Assembly: GCA_039812985.1 (NCBI GenBank)
Contig: JBDHUL010000008.1
Span: 1 to 22,156 of the forward strand
From: JAPUDS01 sp039812985
GTDB lineage: Bacteria > Patescibacteriota > Saccharimonadia > Saccharimonadales > Saccharimonadaceae
Length of the DNA: 22,156 bases
Direction of reading: 5' to 3'
Shown: in pieces, positions 15,265 to 22,064 of the stretch
How positions within the stretch are numbered: the stretch's first letter is position 1
Layout: each line of letters starts with the position of its first letter
Made by a program: the position numbers and the translations under genes
Notes under the pieces: generated by a model
The model's database searches: none
Seen by the model: the letters and a program-made list of their open reading frames with translations, nothing else
What the model was told of the DNA's origin: nothing

Positions 15265-16548
15265 ATGCAAACATCTGAAAATACCCCTTTACGCGTCGGC
15301 ATTTTTATGGACGATTTTTTCCCAAAATCTGGCGGCGTCGCTCGCTCAATCGAACTGCAAATAAACGAACTGGTCAGAACGGGGCATCACGTCACGCTGT
15401 TTGCACCATCTCCATACTTTGTCGCACCAGACAACTGTGCATCAGAGGCACTCAGCGTCTGGCATATACCTGGTACCGAAAGCTTTTTGAGCTCACTACG
15501 TTTTGACAAAAAAATTGCCGAGCGAATTGCTAAAGCGTACCAATTTGACATTGTCCATTCCCAGAACGAACGCGGTGCCATGTTTCTTGCGACGCAAATT
15601 GCCCAGCTACAGAACATCCCCCATGTCCACACATTTCACTCCAACTACGCCGGGACACACCGCACCTCACCGGTGTTGTCGCTACTCAATTCGCTGACCT
15701 ACCTGCAAATCGCACCGCTTATCATGAAACAGCTGCGCCCTGAACGCTCAGGAGCAAAACTGTACTTTCCGCGAAAACTGAGCGCCCCCGAACGCGTATC
15801 ACTCGCCAAGGCTGACTGGAAAAATGTTGCGCGGCTCGCGCAGTATGTTGATGCATTCACCTCACCGGCAGATTTTGTTATCGACGCACTTGTTGACTCA
15901 AGTCGTGGAGCTTTTGCCAGCAAAGCCTACGTCGTACCCAACGGTGTCTCGCCGATTTTCGCCAAAGCCGAGCGGATTCGCCCTGACGAACACGTCATGC
16001 GGTTTTTTAGCTGCGGGCGGCTTGATCCTGAAAAACGGGTTGACGTCATTATAAAAGCGTTTAAAAAACTGCCTCACAAGAACACCGAACTCTACATCGT
16101 TGGTCGAGGGTCGGCCAAAAAAGATCTCAAACGACTTGCCCGAAACGAAATCGAGTCAGGCAAAATCAAATTTCTCGGTCACTACGACGACATTGAACGT
16201 ATCGCCAACGAGTTTGCTAACGCTGACGTGTTTGTGTTTGCATCGTACCGGTTCGACACCCAGGGCATGGTACTCGCCGAAGCAGCAGCCTCTGGCACAC
16301 CCATACTCTACTGCGACGACCGCCTCAACGTTGGCGTCAGTCCCGCAAATGCCCTACTCGTCAAACCGTCCGTCAGCGCAATCGAAGACGGCATGCGTTA
16401 CTTTTTAGAAAACCGCGACCGACACGCTGCTATGGTCATTGCTTCAAAAGAGATTGGTAAAAAGGTCAGTGCGGAAATTATGGAACAACGGTTTATCTCT
16501 GTTTATCGCCGTGCAATCGCCAGCTTCTCTGCTACAATAGAGCCGTGA
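15265..16548 (+). CDS. GT4 family glycosyltransferase (second)
   Basis: 427 residues from ATG 15265, beginning MQTSENTPLRVGIFMDDFFPKSGGVARSI. GT-B fold with SCGRLDPEKRVD (249-260) and, in place of E-x7-E, D331-x7-E339 in FDTQGMVLAEAAASGTP. Like its divergent neighbour it resembles lipid or surface-sugar transferases of the MgdA/PimB kind; the pair could add successive sugars. An ATG at 15244 would add seven residues, but it overlaps the TG of the extended -10 and neither start has a ribosome site. The stop overlaps the smpB GTG start (GTGA). Confidence 0.9.
   Translation: MQTSENTPLRVGIFMDDFFPKSGGVARSIELQINELVRTGHHVTLFAPSPYFVAPDNCASEALSVWHIPGTESFLSSLRFDKKIAERIAKAYQFDIVHSQNERGAMFLATQIAQLQNIPHVHTFHSNYAGTHRTSPVLSLLNSLTYLQIAPLIMKQLRPERSGAKLYFPRKLSAPERVSLAKADWKNVARLAQYVDAFTSPADFVIDALVDSSRGAFASKAYVVPNGVSPIFAKAERIRPDEHVMRFFSCGRLDPEKRVDVIIKAFKKLPHKNTELYIVGRGSAKKDLKRLARNEIESGKIKFLGHYDDIERIANEFANADVFVFASYRFDTQGMVLAEAAASGTPILYCDDRLNVGVSPANALLVKPSVSAIEDGMRYFLENRDRHAAMVIASKEIGKKVSAEIMEQRFISVYRRAIASFSATIEP
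16530..16538 (+). promoter_or_regulatory. Extended -10 of smpB inside the GT4 gene
   Basis: TGC-TACAAT, hexamer 16533-16538, six bases before the smpB GTG at 16545, lying in the last codons of the glycosyltransferase gene. Confidence 0.55.
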
Positions 16549-16991
16549 AAAAGCGTCCCTCAAACCCAACCATCGTCAACCGCAGTGCGCGGTTTGAATA
16601 CTCCCTCGGCGAAGAACTCGTCGTGGGGCTGAGCTTGACAGGTCCAGAAACCCGCGCCGCCAGGCTTGGGCACATCCAGCTCAAAGGCGCCTACGTTTCA
16701 GTAAAAAACGGTCAGCTTGAACTCCATAATGCCTCTTTTTCCGTCGCCAATAACCGAAAGGGCGGGGAAATCAAGACCGTCGAGAACCGAGCACGCCAGC
16801 TCCTTGCCCATAAAAAAGAAATCGAACGGTTTGAAACTGCTAAAAAACAAGGTATGTCAGTAGTCCCAACAAAGCTACTCAACAAAGGACGCTATATCAA
16901 ACTTGTCATTGCCCTCGGTAAGGGCAAAAAACGTTGGGACAAACGCGAGACCATCAAACGCCGTGACCTTGAGCGCGAATCACGCCGCTAA
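16545..16991 (+). CDS. smpB: SsrA (tmRNA)-binding protein SmpB
   Basis: 148 residues. Recognised by NRSARFEYSLGEELVVGLSLTGPETRAAR at the start, ISL/QLKGAYVSVKNGQLELHN in the middle, LLAHKKEIERF, and the C-terminal GKGKKRWDKRETIKRRDLERE, the basic tail that enters the mRNA channel in trans-translation. The usual LTGTEVKS reads LTGPETRAA. Its partner tmRNA is not in this window. Translation begins at GTG 16545, overlapping the preceding stop by four bases; there is no ribosome site but an extended -10 ends six bases before. The stop codon overlaps that of the convergent kinase gene. Confidence 0.96.
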   Translation: MKKRPSNPTIVNRSARFEYSLGEELVVGLSLTGPETRAARLGHIQLKGAYVSVKNGQLELHNASFSVANNRKGGEIKTVENRARQLLAHKKEIERFETAKKQGMSVVPTKLLNKGRYIKLVIALGKGKKRWDKRETIKRRDLERESRR

Positions 16992-17812
16992 GTTTTAAGA
17001 ACAGCCGCAACAAACTCAGCAACTGGTCGACTCATCTCGATCTTTGTGAGATCGGCGGATGTGTCGATGACATACATCGGGGTGTCATCTGTCTTCTTGG
17101 TTGTTGGCACCACTGGCAGGTGGTAGGTTTGAGCACCCACAGGCGGCGCGAGCCGTTCGACGCTACGTTCTTTGTCGCGTCGGTTGCGCTCTTCTATCTG
17201 GGTCACGAAATCATCGACTTCTTGTTTCTCATCGGCATTCAATTCGTCGTATTGTTTCGCCGCATAGCCAAGTGTCCGCCGCGCCCCCACGCGCGGGTCA
17301 CATACAAAATACAGGCCGAGCCGGTAATCACAAAGCCCGTCGTCTTGCATCTCACGAGCAACCATTTCAAGCGTCCGACCATCAACCAGTACGACTTCAT
17401 ATCCTTCGCTCGCGGCATCGCGGAGCCATTTTTTCGTCAGCATTTTCACAAACTCCTGGCTCGCAGCGCGCGCTCCAACCTTTGCGCTATTTGCCCCAAC
17501 GGCATTGGTGTAGAGCAGTGTATCACGTTCACTCTTCGCCATATGGTACACATCCTTCACAAACTGCACACAGGCCGCAATATTCGTTTTATCTCCTAAG
17601 TAAGCGTCGATCGCTGCGGGATTGTCGAGGTCAACACCGAACCGTTCGGCTGCCACGACGAGCACTCGAAACGTCTGTCCTCGGTCAATCAGCATCACTT
17701 TACAGCCCCTTGTATCGCGCAGGTAATCTTTAGTATTCTGCGCAATCGTGCCTTTGCCGCTCCGCGCCTCGCCGTCGAAGGTCACAAGCATCGGTAATTG
17801 GTGGTCTATCAT
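16988..17812 (-). CDS. Cytidylate-kinase-like P-loop kinase
   Basis: 274 residues from ATG 17812. P-loop GEARSGKGT (14-22), then LIDRGQTFRV in the place of the CMP-kinase LDTGAMYR motif, VVLVDGRTLE in place of VVEGRDIGT, and a lid-like RNRRDKERSVERLAPP followed by YVIDTSADLTKIEM, all in the order of (d)CMP kinases that make CDP/dCDP from ATP. It is about 45 residues longer than usual and two of the nucleotide-binding motifs are changed, so another nucleoside-monophosphate substrate is possible. A GTG at 17818 is in frame, but it is only two bases from the -10; ATG 17812 is eight bases away. Confidence 0.75.
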   Translation of the reverse strand: MIDHQLPMLVTFDGEARSGKGTIAQNTKDYLRDTRGCKVMLIDRGQTFRVLVVAAERFGVDLDNPAAIDAYLGDKTNIAACVQFVKDVYHMAKSERDTLLYTNAVGANSAKVGARAASQEFVKMLTKKWLRDAASEGYEVVLVDGRTLEMVAREMQDDGLCDYRLGLYFVCDPRVGARRTLGYAAKQYDELNADEKQEVDDFVTQIEERNRRDKERSVERLAPPVGAQTYHLPVVPTTKKTDDTPMYVIDTSADLTKIEMSRPVAEFVAAVLKT

Positions 17813-17820
17813 CGACACCT

Positions 17821-17829
17821 ACTATAGCA
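17821..17829 (-). promoter_or_regulatory. Extended -10 of the kinase gene
   Basis: Minus strand TGC-TATAGT, hexamer 17821-17826, eight bases before the ATG at 17812, no Shine-Dalgarno sequence in a usual position. Confidence 0.55.
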
Positions 17830-17855
17830 CGTGGCGCTCGCGCGATTGTTGCTAT

Positions 17856-18107
17856 TTAGGCTTCAGGGTATTTTTCTACAAAATCGAGGGCGTCATCAAG
17901 ATTTAGAAAAAAACCATGCTGTTCCCCAAGTTCTGCCTGAAGGGTGGTCGCTCTAGTGGCTAATTGCGCGAGCCGTTTCGCCTCTTCTGGCGCTAAGCCT
18001 CTCTTTGGTCTCTCTGTTCCAGAAGTTGATGGTCGCTCGCCGCCAACTCGAGAGCCTTGCGTAAATCCTCGTGATCCTACAAGTCTGCCTCTATTTCGCT
18101 CTATCAT
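17856..18107 (-). CDS. Small protein of unknown function
   Basis: 83 residues, not recognised. The first 35 are Arg/Gly/Ser-rich and probably disordered; residues 38-60 (PEEAKRLAQLATRATTLQAEL) form a likely amphipathic helix; the end GFFLNLDDALDFVEKYPEA is acidic and helical. No signal peptide or membrane segment. Support for a real gene: an extended -10 six bases before its ATG, no competing frame, and position in an otherwise fully used stretch. It is read divergently from the exonuclease gene and could also be co-read with the kinase gene downstream. Confidence 0.6.
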   Translation of the reverse strand: MIERNRGRLVGSRGFTQGSRVGGERPSTSGTERPKRGLAPEEAKRLAQLATRATTLQAELGEQHGFFLNLDDALDFVEKYPEA

Positions 18108-18113
18108 GTTTCT

Positions 18114-18122
18114 ATGATATCA
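18114..18122 (-). promoter_or_regulatory. Extended -10 of the small unknown gene
   Basis: Minus strand TGA-TATCAT, hexamer 18114-18119, six bases before the ATG at 18107; no ribosome site. Confidence 0.5.
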
Positions 18123-18149
18123 CATTTTTAACTTTTGGTCAATATACGG

Positions 18150-18155
18150 TAAACT
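18150..18155 (+). promoter_or_regulatory. -10 element of the exonuclease gene
   Basis: TAAACT ending seven bases before the ATG at 18163. No TGn extension. AAAGGG just before the ATG is too close to act as a normal ribosome site. Confidence 0.4.
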
Positions 18156-18162
18156 AAAGGGT

Positions 18163-18957
18163 ATGAAACTTTACTCGTGGAACGTGAACGGTATACGGGC
18201 AGTGGTACGAAAAGGTGAACTGCAAACATTTCTCGCCGAGCACCAACCCGACGTGCTGTGTTTGCAGGAAACCAAAGCATCTCGCAACCAGGTCGAACTA
18301 GACTTACCGCAGTACCATGAACATTTTTTTAGCGCCGTCAAAAAAGGCTACAGCGGCACGGCAATTTTCAGCAAAACCCCAGCCGTGCAGTACGTTGACG
18401 GATTTCCTGAAGATATTGTCGCTACTTATGCGGTCACCGGTGATAACTACGGCGATCCGAACGACGAGGGGCGCGTGATTGCGGCCGAATTTCCTGATTT
18501 TTGGGTCGTAACGGTCTACACTCCAAATAGCAAAGATGACCTGTCGCGGCTCGAACTCCGTTATCGCCATTGGGATCCAGCCTTTCTGGCGTACATCCAG
18601 CGGCTCGAAGAAACAAAACCGGTGCTGTTTTGCGGCGACCTCAATGTTGCACACGAAGAAATAGACCTGGCAAACCCCAAACCGAACATTGGCAAGCATG
18701 GATTTACGAATGAAGAACGCGAAGGGTTTGGTAACTTCCTCAGCGCCGGCTATGTCGATACATTCCGCGCCGCGAACCCAAACGAAACAGGGGCCTACAG
18801 CTGGTGGACACACTGGGCCAATGCCCGCGCTCGTAACGTTGGTTGGCGCATCGACTACTGGCTGGCAAGCAACGGTATTGCACAGAAAGTCCAAAACCCC
18901 GCCATACACGCTTCGCAGATGGGGAGCGACCACTGTCCGGTAAGTATAGAAATCTAA
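18163..18957 (+). CDS. xth: Exonuclease III / AP endonuclease
   Basis: 264 residues, the usual length. All active-site motifs of the ExoIII/APE1 family are seen: SWNVNGIRA with N7, LQETK with metal ligand E36, YTPNS with Y119, CGDLNVAH with D159 and N161, GFTNEER, ARNVGWRIDYWLAS with D230, and GSDHCPV with the catalytic D255-H256 pair. The enzyme cuts DNA at abasic sites in base-excision repair and trims 3' ends. It is the first of three plus-strand genes but the next has its own promoter 44 bases on. Confidence 0.97.
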   Translation: MKLYSWNVNGIRAVVRKGELQTFLAEHQPDVLCLQETKASRNQVELDLPQYHEHFFSAVKKGYSGTAIFSKTPAVQYVDGFPEDIVATYAVTGDNYGDPNDEGRVIAAEFPDFWVVTVYTPNSKDDLSRLELRYRHWDPAFLAYIQRLEETKPVLFCGDLNVAHEEIDLANPKPNIGKHGFTNEEREGFGNFLSAGYVDTFRAANPNETGAYSWWTHWANARARNVGWRIDYWLASNGIAQKVQNPAIHASQMGSDHCPVSIEI

Positions 18958-18988
18958 TACATCATCGCAAGTCATCGTCAAGAAAGGG

Positions 18989-18994
18989 TATACT
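18989..18994 (+). promoter_or_regulatory. -10 element of the HAD gene
   Basis: TATACT, seven bases before the ATG at 19002; preceded by GGG rather than TGn, no ribosome site. Confidence 0.5.
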
Positions 18995-19001
18995 GACTTA
19001 T

Positions 19002-19724
19002 ATGAAGAAGTTCGCAGTGTTCGATATAGACGGCACACTGTACCGTTGGCAGCTCTACCACGAACTGGTACAAGAGCTGGCGTTTGTGGGCGTTTTTTCT
19101 GATAATGCTTTTCACGAGCTCAATGAACGATGGAATAAGTGGCGGGGTGGTGAACTAACGTTCGATAACTATGAACATTTCGTCGTCAAAATGATGATGA
19201 AACACTTGCCACTCATCCCGATTGCGACATTTGAAGCAGCTTGCGACAAAGTCATCGAGCAAAGCGCTCACAAGATCCACCATTTCCCACGTCGGCTTTT
19301 GAAAGACCTGCAAGCAGCGGACTACACGATTATTGCCATTACCGGTTCACAGCAAGAACTCATTGAACGATTCGGCAAAAAATATGATTTTGATATCGTT
19401 GTCGGGGCGGTTTATGAGCGCAGCGCCAACCGCTTCACCGGCGGCGTCGAACGACCGACAATCGGGAAAAAGGCCGATATTTTGCGCGCGCTCGTTGATG
19501 AACACCATCTTTCGTGGCACGACAGTTACGCGATCGGCGATAGTGACGGCGATGGGGTGCTCCTCCAGCTGGTTGCGCATCCGATTGCCTTTAACCCATC
19601 GGAAGGCTTGTTCGAACAAGCGAAAAAAGAGGGTTGGCCGATTGTGATTGAGAGAAAGAATATTGCATACCGGTTGGAGAAAAAGGACAATGACCTCGTT
19701 CTGGCAAACACAATCATCTACTAA
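19002..19724 (+). CDS. HAD-IB family phosphatase (SerB-like)
   Basis: 240 residues. Motif I DIDGTL with nucleophile D8 and acid D10, helical cap at about 20-85, motif II ITGS (near 115), motif III Lys in IGKKADIL, and motif IV GDSDGDGVLL followed by HPIAFNPSEGL, the pattern of the HAD-IB group that includes phosphoserine phosphatase relatives. The substrate is unknown; small phosphomonoesters are likely. The frame is open further upstream into the exonuclease gene, but ATG 19002 lies next to a -10 and begins with the family N-terminus. The next gene overlaps its end by 35 bases. Confidence 0.9.
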   Translation: MKKFAVFDIDGTLYRWQLYHELVQELAFVGVFSDNAFHELNERWNKWRGGELTFDNYEHFVVKMMMKHLPLIPIATFEAACDKVIEQSAHKIHHFPRRLLKDLQAADYTIIAITGSQQELIERFGKKYDFDIVVGAVYERSANRFTGGVERPTIGKKADILRALVDEHHLSWHDSYAIGDSDGDGVLLQLVAHPIAFNPSEGLFEQAKKEGWPIVIERKNIAYRLEKKDNDLVLANTIIY

Positions 19725-20478
19725 ACCGTTATTTCCGGACATCGAGTGGAATAAACCAGAGCAACGTTCCCGCGCTGGAAAACTAGCCATACTTGGCGGG
19801 AACAAGCTCGGTTTTGTCGCCGTCAACGAAGCCTACGTCACCGCAATTCATTTGGGGGCAGGGCAGGTGCGTGCCGTCCTGCCAGACGTCCTCAAAAAAT
19901 CCGTTCCAGCAGTCGTTACTGACGCACGGTTTATTGCCAGTAATACATCTGGCGGGTTTAGCCGCGAAGCCATCCCCGACATCGTGGCAGCCGCACACTG
20001 GGCGGACGTTCTGCTGCTCGTTGGTGACATGGGCCGAAACAGCGAAACCGCCATGGCTTGTGAACAACTTTTGAGCTCATTCACTGATCATCTCGTCGTG
20101 ACGCGCGATGCAGTTGAGCTATTTAAGCCTGTCGCCGAACGCCTCGTGAGCCGTGAAAGGACCACGCTCGTGGTGAGTTTCGCGCAGTTACAAAAAATAT
20201 TCCAGTCAGTGTATTATCCGCGTATCCTCAGTTTCTCTATGCAGCTTATGCAGCTCGTCGATGCACTGCACAAATTCACTATCACGTATCCATGCGCCAT
20301 CGTCACCTTTCATCAAAACCAACTCGTCGTTGCGCATGGCGGCAACGTTGTATCGCAGGAATTTAACGAGCCCATGAGCATTTGGCGCGGTAGTACTGCC
20401 ACGAGAGCTGCTTGCTACCTACTCTGGACTCCTACCAAACCACTTGAGGCCCTCGTGGCGAGCATTGCCTCTCCATAA
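19690..20478 (+). CDS. Degenerate NAD(P)H-hydrate dehydratase-like (YjeF C-domain) protein
   Basis: 262 residues. The region GKLAILGGNKLGFVAVNEAYVTAIHLGAGQVRAVLPD (30-66) matches the opening of the ribokinase-like ADP-dependent NAD(P)H-hydrate dehydratase fold; LLLVGDMGRNSET (108-120) stands where GPGLG is usual, and LVVTRDAVEL where VLDADAL is usual. The catalytic GTGD near the C-terminus is replaced by IWRGSTATRAA (231-241), so repair of hydrated NADH by the known mechanism is doubtful. It starts at ATG 19690, inside the HAD gene, with AAAGGA in front, so the two are translationally linked. The stop is one base from that of the convergent gene. Confidence 0.7.
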   Translation: MTSFWQTQSSTKPLFPDIEWNKPEQRSRAGKLAILGGNKLGFVAVNEAYVTAIHLGAGQVRAVLPDVLKKSVPAVVTDARFIASNTSGGFSREAIPDIVAAAHWADVLLLVGDMGRNSETAMACEQLLSSFTDHLVVTRDAVELFKPVAERLVSRERTTLVVSFAQLQKIFQSVYYPRILSFSMQLMQLVDALHKFTITYPCAIVTFHQNQLVVAHGGNVVSQEFNEPMSIWRGSTATRAACYLLWTPTKPLEALVASIASP

Positions 20479-20479
20479 C

Positions 20480-22045
20480 TTAGTGTTTCGTCAATATATG
20501 CTTATCGTAATACACTGAATTCTTTCCGAGATCCTCGTCAAGCACGCTACGACCATACCTCTCGACTAACGTCTTTTCATCCGAGAAGAGGTTGGTGCCA
20601 AGCCCAAGATGGTTGCCGTCAATACTGACACCAAGTGCCGCAAGCGTCGTAGGGTAGAGATCCATCGTCGAGAACTGCCGGTTGAACTGCTGAGTTTGGG
20701 TTGCGTGAGCAGCCGGGTTGATAAAAACGTTATAGACCGTTCGTTGATACGCTGGGCTACCTGCCGTAAATTGCGAGTAAAAGTCCGTTTGCATCCCAAG
20801 ATGATCGCCGCTCAAAACGATTGTGGTATCGGCCGCAAATGGCTGTTGCTGTAACCACTCTACAAACTCGGACACCATCTTGGACGAACAAGCATACACA
20901 TTTTCGTACTGCTGGTCGTACAGTTTCGGGCAGCTTGGATCGAGATAGCCATCAGTAAAGTGCGTATCGGCGGTCAAGAGTTGCACGTTAAACGGAGCCT
21001 TACCGCCAGCAAGCCTTGTTACCTCTTCTTTCGCATAGGTAAACAATTTTTTATCTTCAAAACCCCACCAGGTCTTATAGTCACTGTGTACTTTTCCGGT
21101 TTTTTTGGCAGCTTCGTAGTCAAAAATTGCGTAGTCCCCATGCTGTTTATATAGTTTGTCTCGTCCGCCAAACGCCGCATCCGAACCAATCAGTAGTTCC
21201 TGTGTATACCCAGCGTTATGCAGGATATCACCAAGGGTATACATGCCAGGAAGAAATTGTTTCACCGTGCCCATATCATTATGGCCAATACCCAAGCTAT
21301 TCTCTAGCGGTACGCCGCCAGACTGAGCCGTCATAGCGCCGACCGTCCAGGTCGCACCAGTGAGAGCATAGGCTCCGCCAAGCGGCAGACTGGTGTTTGA
21401 AAAAGCAGTATGCTGCGCTGCCAAGCTTTCAAGTTCCGGTATATACGACACATTGCTCGCACCCCCACGTTGCTTCGAGCCGACCGTCCCTTCCATTGAT
21501 TCTAGGAAAATATACACCAGATTGCGCTTTTTCTCTGGAAAAGTAAGGAGAACTGCCGCCGGATCGACGTAGTGCTTCTCAAAAACATTGCTTGAAGACA
21601 ACTGCAGCCGCATGTATTCGTAGACACCAAACGACAGTACGAGATACCCAAGCGACAAAATACACACCAGCACAGCATACCCAAGTTTATATTTCAAACG
21701 AATCTTCGACGGGTTAAAATGCACTCTCGTGGCACGTCGACCTCGGCCTATTGTCATATCAAACGCTACTTTATTCTGATAAAAATCGATAAGCGGCGCC
21801 GAAAGAAACAGCAGTATGAGAAGCAGCCACGGCAAGGATTCTACCACCGCTCCGCGAAAATTAACGAGGTTGCCTCCTTCAGCACCGTTGTGCAAATAAA
21901 AAATAATCTCGTCGGCGCGAGTCGTACCAAAATGCAATAGTTTGTACCGAGTTACCACCAACCCAAGCGAGGCTACCAGCAGAAGCAACCCAATCAGCCC
22001 CCAAACAAGCCGCTTTCTGCTCGCTGTTTTTTTCATTGCACCCAT
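20480..22045 (-). CDS. OpgB/LtaS-like phosphoglycerol transferase (sulfatase fold)
   Basis: 521 residues. Three hydrophobic segments (about 13-32, 70-86, 119-142) precede a large extracytoplasmic domain. Metal ligand E182 in FLESMEG, candidate nucleophile T232 in GATWTVGAM, followed by TAQSGGVPL as in E. coli OpgB (MdoB), then TADTHFTDGY (358-367) and SGDHLG with D414 and H415. The family moves phosphoglycerol from phosphatidylglycerol to glucans (OpgB) or to a growing lipoteichoic acid (LtaS). The OpgB-like motifs favour transfer to a sugar acceptor. The ATG at 22045 lies eight bases after CATAAT; another Met follows at codon 4. Confidence 0.88.
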   Translation of the reverse strand: MGAMKKTASRKRLVWGLIGLLLLVASLGLVVTRYKLLHFGTTRADEIIFYLHNGAEGGNLVNFRGAVVESLPWLLLILLFLSAPLIDFYQNKVAFDMTIGRGRRATRVHFNPSKIRLKYKLGYAVLVCILSLGYLVLSFGVYEYMRLQLSSSNVFEKHYVDPAAVLLTFPEKKRNLVYIFLESMEGTVGSKQRGGASNVSYIPELESLAAQHTAFSNTSLPLGGAYALTGATWTVGAMTAQSGGVPLENSLGIGHNDMGTVKQFLPGMYTLGDILHNAGYTQELLIGSDAAFGGRDKLYKQHGDYAIFDYEAAKKTGKVHSDYKTWWGFEDKKLFTYAKEEVTRLAGGKAPFNVQLLTADTHFTDGYLDPSCPKLYDQQYENVYACSSKMVSEFVEWLQQQPFAADTTIVLSGDHLGMQTDFYSQFTAGSPAYQRTVYNVFINPAAHATQTQQFNRQFSTMDLYPTTLAALGVSIDGNHLGLGTNLFSDEKTLVERYGRSVLDEDLGKNSVYYDKHILTKH

Positions 22046-22053
22046 CTCATATG

Positions 22054-22062
22054 ATTATGATA
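22054..22062 (-). promoter_or_regulatory. -10 region of the phosphoglycerol transferase gene
   Basis: Overlapping minus-strand candidates CATAAT (22054-22059, eight bases before the ATG at 22045) and TATCAT (22057-22062, 11 bases before). Either gives a near-leaderless message. Confidence 0.4.
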
Positions 22063-22064
22063 TG

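Noticed and set aside
18843..19001. 53-codon upstream extension of the HAD frame
   Set aside because: It overlaps the end of the exonuclease gene in another frame, and the -10 at 18989-18994 plus the family N-terminus fix the start at 19002.
18304..19038. 244-codon minus-strand frame opposite the exonuclease gene
   Set aside because: The opposite strand encodes an exonuclease III with every active-site motif; the antisense translation shows nothing recognisable.
22048..22064. Imperfect palindrome CATAT-GATTATG-ATATG upstream of the phosphoglycerol transferase gene
   Set aside because: Five-base A/T-rich arms coincide with the -10 elements themselves and could arise by chance.
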